Assembly: GCA_036274495.1 (NCBI GenBank)
Contig: DASUFP010000071.1
Location: forward strand, 1-25,171
Direction: 5' to 3'
Source of the DNA: DASUFP01 sp036274495
Lineage (GTDB): Bacteria > Bacteroidota > Bacteroidia > AKYH767-A > OLB10
Length of the DNA stretch: 25,171 bases
Shown here: positions 7,487 through 15,884 of the stretch, piece after piece
Position numbering within the stretch: position 1 is the stretch's first letter
Layout: every line of letters starts with the position of its first letter
Position numbers and translations under genes: made by a program
The notes under the pieces: model-generated
What the model saw: the letters and a program-made list of their open reading frames with translations, nothing else
Database searches by the model: none
What the model was told of the DNA's origin: nothing

Positions 7487-8101
7487 ATGGAAAAAATCAG
7501 ACTCGAGATCGCCGGGCTTTCCTATAGCCAGACGCAATCGGGTGCTTATGCACTGGTACTTGCCGAAGAGGCCGGCAAGAGAAAGTTACCAATCATTATC
7601 GGTGCGTTTGAAGCGCAGGCTATAGCGGTGGAACTGGAAAATATGACTCCAACACGTCCGCTCACTCACGATCTGTTCAAGAACTTTTCACTTGCTTTCG
7701 ATATCACCCTGGCAGAAGTTGTCATTTACAGTCTCAAGGAGGGAGTGTTTTTCGCAAAACTCATTTGTACAAGCGGCGAGAGGGAAGAGGAGATTGATGC
7801 CCGGACATCTGATGCCATTGCACTGGCAGTTCGATTTAATTGCCCAATTTATACCTACGATTGGATCATTGCCCAGGCAGGAGTTTCTACTGATGAGGAA
7901 TCACCGCTTTCTTTGGAAGGACAATCGTCAGGCGACGATTCTGAACTTGAAAAAGTGAAGGAACCCCGGAAAGACAACCGCGATATTCACTCCCTCAGTG
8001 ACGAGGAACTTAAAGAAAACCTGTCAAAAGCAATCGATGATGAAGCCTATGAGCTCGCATCCAAAATCAGGGATGAACTGAACAAGAGGAAAAAAAGCTG
8101 A
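7487..8101 (+). CDS. Bifunctional nuclease (DUF151) family protein with UVR-like tail
   Basis: A 204-residue cytoplasmic protein. Residues about 1-135 match the bifunctional nuclease/DUF151 family: LPIIIGAFEAQAIAVELE, then RPLTHDLFKN, then ARTSDAIALAVRFNCPIY. A related plant protein has been reported to have RNase and DNase activity, but for bacterial members the activity is mostly inferred. An acidic, hydrophilic linker follows (about 135-163). Residues about 165-204 (LSDEELKENLSKAIDDEAYE, ending ASKIRDELNKR) fit the UvrB/UvrC-type helical hairpin used for protein contacts. It lies 84 bases after etfA on the same strand, with a hairpin in the gap. Its stop is only six bases from the end of the converging kinase gene. 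Confidence 0.88.
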   Translation: MEKIRLEIAGLSYSQTQSGAYALVLAEEAGKRKLPIIIGAFEAQAIAVELENMTPTRPLTHDLFKNFSLAFDITLAEVVIYSLKEGVFFAKLICTSGEREEEIDARTSDAIALAVRFNCPIYTYDWIIAQAGVSTDEESPLSLEGQSSGDDSELEKVKEPRKDNRDIHSLSDEELKENLSKAIDDEAYELASKIRDELNKRKKS

Positions 8102-8107
8102 ACTGAA

Positions 8108-9697
8108 TTAAGCGGATTTGTTTTTCGCGATGGCTTCGGAAATCTGGTAAAAGAGATCGTCGTGCACAAATGGTTTTGACACATAACCGTCAACACCGGA
8201 ATCAAAACATTTTTTAATTTCTTCAGGTGTTGCATTTGCAGTCATGGCAATAATCGGAATGCGGTTTTTTTCTGATGCCATTTTTCGTATTGCCTGTGTG
8301 GCTTCATAACCATCCATCTCCGGCATTTGAATATCCATCAATACAAGATCATATTTATTCTGATTGACTTTTTCAATTGCAACACGACCATTGGATGCAT
8401 GGTCAATAGTAATACCCTCTAAATATTTATTCAGGGTATCTTCAGCTACAATTTTGTTAAATTCATTGTCTTCTGTAAGCAAAATCTTTATTCCGTTCAA
8501 TGATGAAATGTCAAACGCTTTGGTTTTTACGGATTCAATCGTAATTCCCGGTTCGTAATCGATAGAAAAATAAAACACTGTTCCCTTACCTGAAGTGCTT
8601 TTGACATCAATTTTTCCGCCATGCAGTTCCACCAGTTGTTTGCTTATGGCTAAACCCAGTCCGGTGCCTCCGTATTTTCTGCTCGTATCACTTTCGGCTT
8701 GCGTAAAACTTTCGAAAATAGAAACCTGTTTTTCGGGGGCGATTCCTATTCCGGTATCAGTAACGCTAAAGGTGAGAGTGGTTAGGCCGGCAACAGATAT
8801 GCGCTGTTCAACCTTGAGTTCTATAAATCCGTTCTCAGTAAATTTTATAGAATTCCCCGCAAGGTTCAGAAGGATCTGTGTCAAACGGAACGGATCACCT
8901 AAATAGGAGGGAGCCAGTCCGGGGTCAGAGACAATTCGGATTTCCAGGTTCTTTTCATTTGCCCGCATGACAAGAATATCCCGCACATTTTTGAGAATTT
9001 GCTCAATGTTAATTGGAATCTTTTCGAGTTGCAGCTTACCGGCTTCAATTTTTGAAATATCCAGAATGTCGTTTATAATAGCCATAAGCTGCTCTGAAGC
9101 CGCCTTAATCATGTTCAGGTAATTGCGCTGATCGGCGTTCAGCCCCGACCGCATCAGCAAATTGGTAATTCCGATTACCGAATTCATGGGTGTCCTGATT
9201 TCATGGCTCATGTTGGCCAGAAACTGCTGTTTGAATTTTTCGGAAATAATGGCCTTTTCCTTTTCGATGATGGCGGTGTCGCGTTCAATTCTTGCTTTTC
9301 CGATTTCCTTTAGTTCATCAACGGCAGCCAGTGTTTTTGCAATGGTAGCTTCAAGATCATTAAAATCAATGGGTTTGGTAACAAAGTCGAAGGCGCCCCG
9401 GTTCATGGCTGTCCGGATATTGAGAACATCATTGTAGGCCGATACCACAATGCATTTGGATGGGATGTTTCGTTCAGCAATACGCTCAAGCAGTTCCAAT
9501 CCATTCATCACCGGCATATTTATATCACTCATTACCAGCTCAATTGACTGGTCTTCGGTAAGCAATTCCAATGCCTCGGCACCATTTTTCGCGAACTGCA
9601 TCTGAAAAGCTCCGGATGCGATCTGCCTGCGGAATTTCTGCCGCATAAGCATTTCCATGTCTGGCTCATCATCAACTACCAAAATCTTCCGGGTCAT
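8108..9697 (-). CDS. Soluble hybrid histidine kinase, REC-HisKA-HATPase-REC
   Basis: A 529-residue two-component protein without membrane segments. The N-terminal receiver domain (about 4-122) has D9/D10, phosphoacceptor D58 and K108. A charged helical linker (about 124-155) leads to HisKA with H165 in NMSHEIRTPMN. The HATPase domain (about 265-380) has its N-box residues N278 and N282, the G1 box DTGIGI (314-319) and the G2 box GGTGLGLAI (343-351). The second receiver (about 403-523) has E409/D410 and phosphoacceptor D455. All catalytic residues are present, so it should be active. A receiver replaces the sensor, so its input is probably phosphate from another kinase or a phosphodonor. No cognate kinase, phosphotransfer protein or DNA-binding regulator is in the window. 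It converges on the nuclease gene and is divergent from rpsL. Confidence 0.93.
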   Translation of the reverse strand: MTRKILVVDDEPDMEMLMRQKFRRQIASGAFQMQFAKNGAEALELLTEDQSIELVMSDINMPVMNGLELLERIAERNIPSKCIVVSAYNDVLNIRTAMNRGAFDFVTKPIDFNDLEATIAKTLAAVDELKEIGKARIERDTAIIEKEKAIISEKFKQQFLANMSHEIRTPMNSVIGITNLLMRSGLNADQRNYLNMIKAASEQLMAIINDILDISKIEAGKLQLEKIPINIEQILKNVRDILVMRANEKNLEIRIVSDPGLAPSYLGDPFRLTQILLNLAGNSIKFTENGFIELKVEQRISVAGLTTLTFSVTDTGIGIAPEKQVSIFESFTQAESDTSRKYGGTGLGLAISKQLVELHGGKIDVKSTSGKGTVFYFSIDYEPGITIESVKTKAFDISSLNGIKILLTEDNEFNKIVAEDTLNKYLEGITIDHASNGRVAIEKVNQNKYDLVLMDIQMPEMDGYEATQAIRKMASEKNRIPIIAMTANATPEEIKKCFDSGVDGYVSKPFVHDDLFYQISEAIAKNKSA

Positions 9698-9804
9698 CCG
9701 TTTTTGTTTGATGTGTGAAATATCTGAAAATTTAATCAGGTTTGACCGGGTCGGTAACAGAATTTAACGGCTTCCGGAAGCATGGGAATTGTGCCGCCCA
9801 AAAA

Positions 9805-9889
9805 AGGGTTGTTGACACTTTATTTAGTAATTTGATATTATATTGATAATCATGACATTATAATCAGTCATAGAACTGTTAACAACCCT
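9805..9889. repeat. Wide inverted repeat upstream of the ribosomal promoter
   Basis: The left arm AGGGTTGTTGACA (9805-9817) and the right arm TGTTAACAACCCT (9877-9889) are reverse complements at 12 of 13 positions, separated by 59 AT-rich bases. A smaller dyad, ATGAC (9852-9856) and GTCAT (9867-9871), lies inside. The right arm ends 24 bases before the -33 element of rpsL. This layout would suit DNA looping by a dimeric regulator, or a cruciform. It could also be chance. No family of operator is recognised. Confidence 0.4.
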
Positions 9890-9913
9890 CTCCGTTTTTT
9901 TTTAAAGTGCTGA

Positions 9914-9943
9914 TTGAAAATTGAAAAACATCTCGTACCTTTG
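9914..9943 (+). promoter_or_regulatory. Bacteroidota-type promoter of the ribosomal cluster (rpsL)
   Basis: TTG at 9914-9916, exactly 19 bases of spacer, then TACCTTTG at 9936-9943. This matches the primary sigma consensus of Bacteroidota (-33 TTG, -7 TAnnTTTG) at both elements and in spacing. Transcription should start shortly after 9943, giving a leader of about 45-50 bases before the rpsL ATG. It is the only strong promoter I can find for the following 15 kb. Confidence 0.8.
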
Positions 9944-9997
9944 CCCTTCCCAAAAAATTGGGGTAGCTATAACCGAAAAATCAATTAATTCCAGCAC

Positions 9998-10393
9998 ATG
10001 CCAACAATTCAGCAACTGGTTCGAAAAGGTCGTTCTAAGCTCGTAGATAAGAGTAAATCACCTGCATTAACATCGTGTCCGCAGCGTCGGGGAGTATGTA
10101 CCCGTGTGTACACCACCACTCCTAAGAAGCCAAATTCGGCTATGAGGAAGGTTGCAAGGGTGCGTCTCACGAACAAGTTTGAAGTAACCGCTTACATTCC
10201 GGGCGAAGGACACAATCTTCAGGAACACTCAATTGTGCTGATACGCGGAGGCAGGGTTAAGGATTTGCCCGGTGTTCGTTACCACATTATCAGAGGTTCT
10301 CTCGATACCTCTGGAGTAGATGGCCGCAACCAGCGCCGCTCTAAATACGGAACCAAAAAGCCTAAAGCAGGAGCAGCAGCAGCCAAAAAATAA
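9998..10393 (+). CDS. rpsL: 30S ribosomal protein S12
   Basis: Decoding-centre protein of the small subunit, 131 residues. The conserved loop TTTPKKPNSAM carries Lys43, and GRVKDLPGVRYH carries Lys88 and Asp89. These are the positions where streptomycin-resistance changes arise; all are wild type here. Asp89 is the residue that can be methylthiolated. The C-terminus has an alanine/lysine tail (about 121-131) a little longer than in E. coli. First gene of the str-S10-spc cluster. Confidence 0.98.
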   Translation: MPTIQQLVRKGRSKLVDKSKSPALTSCPQRRGVCTRVYTTTPKKPNSAMRKVARVRLTNKFEVTAYIPGEGHNLQEHSIVLIRGGRVKDLPGVRYHIIRGSLDTSGVDGRNQRRSKYGTKKPKAGAAAAKK

Positions 10394-10438
10394 AAAAAAA
10401 CCAATCATTGTAATCCCATCGCTCAAGTATATAATTAA

Positions 10439-10906
10439 ATGAGAAAGTCAAAACCAAAGAAGCGTATCCTCCTTCCTGATCCGAAGTTCAACGACAAGCT
10501 GGTGACCCGTTTTGTCAACAGCCTCATGTATGACGGCAAGAAAAGTACAGCATTCAAGACCTTCTATGATGCCATTGAAACTGTAGCCGACCGTACCAAA
10601 GAGGACGGACTGGAGACTTTTAAAAAGGCACTTGGTAATATTACTCCTACTGTTGAGGTGAAAAGCCGTCGCGTGGGCGGAGCCACTTTCCAGATTCCTG
10701 CAGAGATCCGTCCCGAGCGTAAAACCGCATTGGGAATTAAGTGGATGATCACATTTGCCCGCAAAAGAAATGAGAAGTCGATGAAAGATAAGCTGGCAGG
10801 CGAAATAATTGCCGCAGCAAAAGGTGAGGGTGCAGCAGTGAAAAAGAAAGACGATACCCACAGAATGGCGGAAGCCAATAAGGCATTCTCACATTTCAGG
10901 GCATAA
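10439..10906 (+). CDS. rpsG: 30S ribosomal protein S7
   Basis: Primary 16S rRNA-binding protein that nucleates assembly of the 30S head and lies near the exit site. It has 155 residues, close to the family length. The basic N-terminus (MRKSKPKKR), the NSLMYDGKKSTA segment, and VEVKSRRVGGATFQIP are diagnostic. It follows rpsL after 45 bases and precedes fusA by 27, the standard str order. In E. coli S7 represses the str operon through the rpsL-rpsG spacer; the 45-base spacer here is short and A-rich, with no comparable structure seen. Confidence 0.98.
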   Translation: MRKSKPKKRILLPDPKFNDKLVTRFVNSLMYDGKKSTAFKTFYDAIETVADRTKEDGLETFKKALGNITPTVEVKSRRVGGATFQIPAEIRPERKTALGIKWMITFARKRNEKSMKDKLAGEIIAAAKGEGAAVKKKDDTHRMAEANKAFSHFRA

Positions 10907-10933
10907 CAGTAATCAGTAAGCGCTAACAAGAAA

Positions 10934-13069
10934 ATGGCACAGGACGTTAAAGATCTTAAGTTCGTACGTAATATAGGTATTGCCGCACACATCGATGCCG
11001 GTAAAACCACTACCACTGAACGTATACTATATTATACAGGTGTAACTCACAAAATTGGTGAGGTGCATGACGGAGCCGCTACCATGGACTGGATGGTTCA
11101 GGAGCAGGAGAGGGGTATCACCATTACTTCAGCCGCTACAACCTGTTTTTGGAATTACCGTGGAGATAAATACAAAATCAACATTATCGATACTCCCGGC
11201 CACGTTGACTTTACTGTAGAAGTAAACCGTTCTCTCAGGGTACTCGACGGACTGGTGTTTCTCTTTTCATCGGTTGATGGCGTTGAGCCACAATCGGAGA
11301 CTAACTGGAGGCTTGCCAACAATTATAATGTTACCCGCCTTGGTTTTGTAAACAAAATGGACCGTGCCGGAGCCGACTTCCTGAAGGTGGTACAACAGGT
11401 TCGTGAAGTACTCGGCGGAAATCCAATGCCGCTTCAGTTACCTATCGGAGCTGAAGAAAATTTTAAAGGTGTTGTTGACCTGATTAATAACAGAGGTATT
11501 GTTTGGAATGATGCGGATCAGGGTATGACCTTTACCGAAGTGCCGATTCCTGATGATATGAAGGATGAGGTGGAAGAATGGCGCGTTAAACTGCTCGAAG
11601 CAATCGCTGAATTTGATGATAACCTGATGGAGAAGTATTTTGCGGATGCCAGCTCAATTACTGAAGCTGAAATTCTTGCTGCTCTCCGTAAGGCCTGCCT
11701 TGCCAATAAGCTGGTTCCGATGCTTTGCGGTTCTGCTTTTAAAAACAAAGGCGTTCAAACCATGCTTGATATGGTTATGGAACTGATGCCTGCTCCTGTT
11801 GACAAGGAACGAATCAGTGGTACCAACCCCGACACCGGCGAGGAAATTTTCCGTAAGCCGGATGTTAAAGAACCTTTTGCGGCTCTTGCTTTCAAAATTG
11901 CAACCGACCCCTTTGTCGGCCGTCTCGCTTATTTCCGTTGCTACAGCGGCAAGCTCGATTCCGGTTCCTATGTGCTGAATACCCGTTCAGGAAACAAAGA
12001 GCGTATCTCCCGTATCTTCCAGATGCATGCCAACAAGCAAAACCAGATACCCTACATTGATGCTGGTGATATTGGTGCAGCTGTTGGATTCAAAGACATC
12101 AAAACAGGTGACACACTGTGCGATGAGAACCACCCGATTGTTCTTGAGGCAATGAACTTCCCCGAACCTGTTATCGGTCTGGCTATTGAAGCCAAAACCC
12201 AGGCAGATATGGATAAGATGGGTGTTGCACTGGGTAAACTGGCCGAAGAAGATCCTACGTTCCGTGTAAAAACAGATCAGGAAACCGGACAAACCGTTAT
12301 CAGCGGCATGGGTGAGCTCCATTTGGAGATCATCGTCGACCGTATGAAGCGTGAATTTAAAGTTGAAGTGAACCAGGGTGCGCCCCAGGTAAATTATAAA
12401 GAGGCGATCAACGGAACTGTTGAACACCGTGAAGTATATAAAAAGCAGACCGGTGGTCGTGGTAAATTCGCCGACATCAAATTTGTGGTTTCTCCTGCCG
12501 ACAGCGATTTTGACACTACTGACAAAAACGGAGGCCTGCAGTTTATAAATGAAATTACCGGAGGTAATATTCCACGTGAGTTTATCCCTGCGGTTGAAAA
12601 AGGATTCCGTTCAGCCATGGTTAATGGTGTGCTTGCCGGATATCCGCTGCAAACAATGAAAGTACGTCTGATCGATGGTTCGTACCATACGGTTGACTCC
12701 GACTCCCTTTCGTTTGAAATTTGCGCCCGTACCGCTTTCCGTGAATCATTACCCAAAGCGAAGCCTGTATTATTAGAGCCTATCATGAAGCTTGAGGTAA
12801 TCACTCCTGAACAAAACATGGGTGATGTAGTAGGTGACTTGAACCGCCGTCGCGGTCAGGTTGAAGGAATGGATTCTAAAAACGGTGCTCAGGTAATTAA
12901 AGCTAAAGTGCCTTTGTCTGAAATGTTCGGGTATGTTACACAGTTGCGTACCATTACCAGCGGACGTGCCTCTTCAACAATGGAATTCTCCCACTACAGC
13001 GAAGTGCCAAAAAACATGGCCGACGAGGTAGTAGCAAAAGCAAAAGGTAAAACTGAAAAAGTTTCCTGA
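10934..13069 (+). CDS. fusA: Translation elongation factor G
   Basis: Ribosomal translocase GTPase, 711 residues, full length. GTPase motifs are intact: P-loop AHIDAGKTT (18-26), switch I ending GITIT (61-65), DTPGH (86-90), NKMD (140-143) and GSAFKNKG. The later domains are also present, including the SGMGELHLEI stretch of domain III. It sits in its usual place after rpsG. The tuf gene that follows fusA in many bacteria is missing; rpsJ begins 28 bases downstream. It is the canonical factor by position and motifs; a second paralog elsewhere cannot be excluded. Confidence 0.97.
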   Translation: MAQDVKDLKFVRNIGIAAHIDAGKTTTTERILYYTGVTHKIGEVHDGAATMDWMVQEQERGITITSAATTCFWNYRGDKYKINIIDTPGHVDFTVEVNRSLRVLDGLVFLFSSVDGVEPQSETNWRLANNYNVTRLGFVNKMDRAGADFLKVVQQVREVLGGNPMPLQLPIGAEENFKGVVDLINNRGIVWNDADQGMTFTEVPIPDDMKDEVEEWRVKLLEAIAEFDDNLMEKYFADASSITEAEILAALRKACLANKLVPMLCGSAFKNKGVQTMLDMVMELMPAPVDKERISGTNPDTGEEIFRKPDVKEPFAALAFKIATDPFVGRLAYFRCYSGKLDSGSYVLNTRSGNKERISRIFQMHANKQNQIPYIDAGDIGAAVGFKDIKTGDTLCDENHPIVLEAMNFPEPVIGLAIEAKTQADMDKMGVALGKLAEEDPTFRVKTDQETGQTVISGMGELHLEIIVDRMKREFKVEVNQGAPQVNYKEAINGTVEHREVYKKQTGGRGKFADIKFVVSPADSDFDTTDKNGGLQFINEITGGNIPREFIPAVEKGFRSAMVNGVLAGYPLQTMKVRLIDGSYHTVDSDSLSFEICARTAFRESLPKAKPVLLEPIMKLEVITPEQNMGDVVGDLNRRRGQVEGMDSKNGAQVIKAKVPLSEMFGYVTQLRTITSGRASSTMEFSHYSEVPKNMADEVVAKAKGKTEKVS

Positions 13070-13096
13070 TAACGAAATCATTAATATCCCAATATC

Positions 13097-13402
13097 GTGA
13101 GCCAACGCATCAGAATTAAACTCAAGTCGTACGATTTCAACCTCGTTGATAAGTCGGCTGAAAAGATCGTCAAAACGGTCAAGACTACAGGTGCTGTAGT
13201 TAACGGACCGATTCCTTTGCCTACCGAAAAGAAGATCTATACGGTTCTTCGTTCCCCGCACGTAAATAAAAAGGCGCGTGAACAGTTTCAGCTTTGCTCA
13301 TACAAAAGGTTGCTCGACATCTACAGCTCTACTTCCAAAACAGTAGATGCATTGATGAAGCTCGAACTTCCGTCAGGAGTTGAAGTTGAAATAAAAGTTT
13401 AG
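13097..13402 (+). CDS. rpsJ: 30S ribosomal protein S10
   Basis: Small-subunit protein of 101 residues that also acts as transcription factor NusE in antitermination complexes. It begins at a GTG; there is no in-frame ATG near the conserved N-terminus (SQRIRIKLKSYD). The tRNA-site loop region GPIPLPTEKKIYTVLRSPHV is conserved. It joins the str genes directly to the S10 genes, 28 bases after fusA. No S10-type regulatory leader fits in that gap. Confidence 0.97.
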   Translation: MSQRIRIKLKSYDFNLVDKSAEKIVKTVKTTGAVVNGPIPLPTEKKIYTVLRSPHVNKKAREQFQLCSYKRLLDIYSSTSKTVDALMKLELPSGVEVEIKV

Positions 13403-13449
13403 TTAATAGTATTTAAAGCATTGAAAAATAATTTAATATAAAAAGTAAA

Positions 13450-14067
13450 ATGTCAGGATTAATTGGAAAAAAGATCGGCATGACCAGCATCTTTGATGCG
13501 GACGGGAAGAATATTCCCTGCACGGTTATACAAGCCGGCCCCTGCGTTGTAACGCAGGTGAAGTCCAGTGATACGGATGGCTACAAAGCTATTCAACTGG
13601 CCTTCGGCGATCGCAAGGAGAAGAATACTCCCGCTGCGCTTAAAGGACATTTTGCTAAAGCCGGCACCACACCAAAACAAAAGGTGATGGAATTTAAAGG
13701 CTTTGAGCAGGAATTGAACGTAGGCGATCAGGTTACGGTTGATATATTTTCGGAAGGCGAATATTGTGACGTAATTGGTTTATCGAAAGGAAAGGGATTT
13801 CAGGGTGTTGTAAAACGCCATGGTTTCTCCGGAGTAGGTGGCCAGACGCACGGACAGCACAACCGTTTACGTGCTCCCGGTTCACTGGGTGCCTCTTCCT
13901 GGCCTTCAAGGGTTTTTAAAGGAATGCGCATGGCAGGCCGTATGGGTCACAACCGTGTGAAAGCAATCAACCTGCAAATTGTAAAAGTTATGCCTGAACA
14001 AAACCTCGTTTTAGTCAGAGGTTCGGTTCCGGGTGCAAAAGGATCTTTTGTAACAATTGAGATTTAA
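13450..14067 (+). CDS. rplC: 50S ribosomal protein L3
   Basis: Early-assembling large-subunit protein near the peptidyl transferase centre, 205 residues. The N-terminus GLIGKKIGMTSIF and the central loop GGQTHGQHNRLRAPGSLG are diagnostic. Where E. coli has the glutamine methylated by PrmB (Gln150, in a QNQTPG context), this protein has ASSWPS at 148-153, with Ser150. The 47-base spacer before it is very AT-rich. rplD begins one base after its stop. Confidence 0.98.
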   Translation: MSGLIGKKIGMTSIFDADGKNIPCTVIQAGPCVVTQVKSSDTDGYKAIQLAFGDRKEKNTPAALKGHFAKAGTTPKQKVMEFKGFEQELNVGDQVTVDIFSEGEYCDVIGLSKGKGFQGVVKRHGFSGVGGQTHGQHNRLRAPGSLGASSWPSRVFKGMRMAGRMGHNRVKAINLQIVKVMPEQNLVLVRGSVPGAKGSFVTIEI

Positions 14068-14068
14068 G

Positions 14069-14698
14069 ATGGAACTGTCAGTAAAACAAACCAATGGTCA
14101 GGATACTGGCCGAAAGGTGAAACTCAGCGATGAGATATTTGGTGTTGAGCCCAATGACCATGCTATATACTTGGATGTAAAACTCATTCGTGCCAACCAG
14201 CGCCAGGGAACAGCCAAAGCCAAACAGCGTAACGAAGTTTCAGGAACAACAAAGAAACTTAAGCGCCAGAAGGGAACAGGCGGTGCCCGTGCCGGTAGTA
14301 TGAAATCTCCCCTGTTTGTTGGTGGTGGCCGCGTATTCGGACCTCAGCCCCGTGATTACAGTTTTAAGCTCAACAAAAAAGTACGCCGGCTGGCCCGCAT
14401 TTCTGCTCTGAGTTATAAGGCACTTGAAAACAACATAACCGTTGTCGATTCTATGATGATGGACGCTATCAAAACCAAAGAGTATTCAAAGATGCTTGCA
14501 GGTTTAGAACTGTCCGGCAAAAAAACGCTTATCGTGCTTCCTGAGCCAAATAAAAACGTATATTTGTCGTCCCGAAATCTGGAGCAAAGTAAAGTCGTAA
14601 CAGCTTCAGAATTAAATACTTACGACATCCTCAACGCGCAAAACCTGGTTTTGGTAGAGGGTGCATTGCCTGTTATTGAAAAATCGTTAGCGATATGA
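14069..14698 (+). CDS. rplD: 50S ribosomal protein L4
   Basis: Large-subunit protein whose extended loop lines the exit tunnel, 209 residues from the ATG at 14069. A TTG four codons upstream overlaps rplC and is not needed. The tunnel-loop motif KLKRQKGTGGARAGS is conserved. The N-terminus (MELSVKQTNGQDTGRKVKLS) fits Bacteroidota L4. Its stop overlaps the rplW start by four bases (ATGA), so translational coupling is likely. Confidence 0.97.
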   Translation: MELSVKQTNGQDTGRKVKLSDEIFGVEPNDHAIYLDVKLIRANQRQGTAKAKQRNEVSGTTKKLKRQKGTGGARAGSMKSPLFVGGGRVFGPQPRDYSFKLNKKVRRLARISALSYKALENNITVVDSMMMDAIKTKEYSKMLAGLELSGKKTLIVLPEPNKNVYLSSRNLEQSKVVTASELNTYDILNAQNLVLVEGALPVIEKSLAI

Positions 14699-14985
14699 AT
14701 ATCCTGCAAAAGCCGGTTATAAGCGAAAAAATGACCCGAATCAGTGAGAAGTCGGGCCGTTATGGTTTTATAGTTAACCCAAGAGCAAACAAGATTCAAA
14801 TTAAGAAAGCTGTTGAGTCAATGTATAACGTAGTTGTGACGGATGTGAACACTATGACTTACCGTGGAAAATCAAAAACCCGTGGTACGAAAGCAGGTTA
14901 CACATTGGGCAGAACTCCCAAATACAAAAAAGCAATTGTCACCCTTAAACAAGGCGATACAATTGATTTCTACAGCAGTATATAA
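14695..14985 (+). CDS. rplW: 50S ribosomal protein L23
   Basis: Protein at the tunnel exit that docks signal recognition particle and trigger factor. It has 96 residues, typical of the bacterial family. Diagnostic stretches are KPVISEKMT, VNPRANKIQIKKAVE and the basic KSKTRGTKAGYTLGR loop. It overlaps rplD by four bases and is followed by rplB after 26. Confidence 0.97.
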   Translation: MNILQKPVISEKMTRISEKSGRYGFIVNPRANKIQIKKAVESMYNVVVTDVNTMTYRGKSKTRGTKAGYTLGRTPKYKKAIVTLKQGDTIDFYSSI

Positions 14986-15011
14986 TAACCCTTAGAAGCA
15001 TACAGACAGCC

Positions 15012-15836
15012 ATGTCGATTAAGAAAATACGTCCGATTACTCCCGGTCAGCGCTTTAAAGTAGTGATTGACTCGGGCGAAATCACTACCAACAGACCTGA
15101 AAAGTCACTTGTTGTAACGAAGAAACGCTCCGGCGGAAGAAATCATGACGGCAAAATGACCATGCGGTATATTGGTGGTGGTCACAAGCAGAAACTCAGA
15201 TTGATCGATTTCAAACGCGACAAATTCGACATTCCGGCTAAAGTTGCTACTATCGAATATGACCCAAACAGAACTGCAAACATCGCTCTGTTGGTGTATG
15301 CTGATGGTGAAAAGCGTTATATCATAGCTCCGAACGGACTAAAGGTCGACATGACCGTTGTTTCAGGACCTAAAGCTACTCCTGAAATCGGAAACGCCAT
15401 GTTGCTGAAAGATGTTCCCATGGGGACTCTTGTTCACAACATTGAATTGCGTCCCGGACAGGGTGGTAAAATGGCCCGTAGTGCAGGATCCTATGCACAG
15501 CTGGCTGCCCGTGACGGAAAATACGCGACACTTAAGATGCCCTCCGGTGAAACCCGGATGATTCTTACCAGTTGCCTCGCTACAATAGGTTCGGTATCCA
15601 ATGCCGACCACGATAAGGAGAGCCATGGTAAAGCAGGACGTGTTCGTTGGATGGGCCGCAGACCACGTGTTCGTGGTGTTGCCATGAACCCTGTCGATCA
15701 CCCAATGGGTGGTGGGGAAGGAAGAGCTTCCGGCGGACACCCCAGATCGCGTAAGGGTAAGCTTGCAAAAGGAATGAAGACCCGTACCAAGAACCATCCT
15801 TCCGACCGGTATATCGTTGAAAGAAGAAAGAAATAA
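15012..15836 (+). CDS. rplB: 50S ribosomal protein L2
   Basis: Core large-subunit protein needed for subunit joining and peptidyl transfer, 274 residues. Conserved features are RSGGRNHDGKMTMRYIGGGH, LRPGQGGKMARSAGSYAQL, and the functional C-terminal loop NPVDHPMGGGEG, where E. coli has HPHGGGEG. The C-terminus is basic. The following 48-base gap before rpsS is AT-rich and contains a weak TTAAAG/CTTTAA dyad. Confidence 0.98.
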   Translation: MSIKKIRPITPGQRFKVVIDSGEITTNRPEKSLVVTKKRSGGRNHDGKMTMRYIGGGHKQKLRLIDFKRDKFDIPAKVATIEYDPNRTANIALLVYADGEKRYIIAPNGLKVDMTVVSGPKATPEIGNAMLLKDVPMGTLVHNIELRPGQGGKMARSAGSYAQLAARDGKYATLKMPSGETRMILTSCLATIGSVSNADHDKESHGKAGRVRWMGRRPRVRGVAMNPVDHPMGGGEGRASGGHPRSRKGKLAKGMKTRTKNHPSDRYIVERRKK

Positions 15837-15884
15837 TAAATTAAAGAATTACTTTAAATAGTTGATATAAACCATTGATTTAAA

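Larger units (their letters stand above)
9698..9997. other. Divergent intergenic region between the kinase gene and rpsL
   Basis: This 300-base gap separates the minus-strand kinase start from the plus-strand rpsL start. It holds no coding sequence that I can support. Its right half contains a wide inverted repeat and the rpsL promoter, listed separately. I see no matching promoter for the kinase on the minus strand. A T-run lies just upstream of the rpsL -33 element. Confidence 0.7.

Noticed and set aside
10448..11016. Long minus-strand open frames inside rpsG and fusA (10448-10861, 10564-11016)
   Set aside because: Antisense to conserved ribosomal genes; the translations look like codon-usage shadows with no family match.
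14057..14068. TTG start for rplD overlapping rplC
   Set aside because: The ATG at 14069 gives the family-like N-terminus one base after the rplC stop.
15841..15857. TTAAAG/CTTTAA dyad in the rplB-rpsS gap
   Set aside because: All but one pair in each arm is A-T, no U-run follows, and such dyads are expected by chance in this AT-rich spacer.
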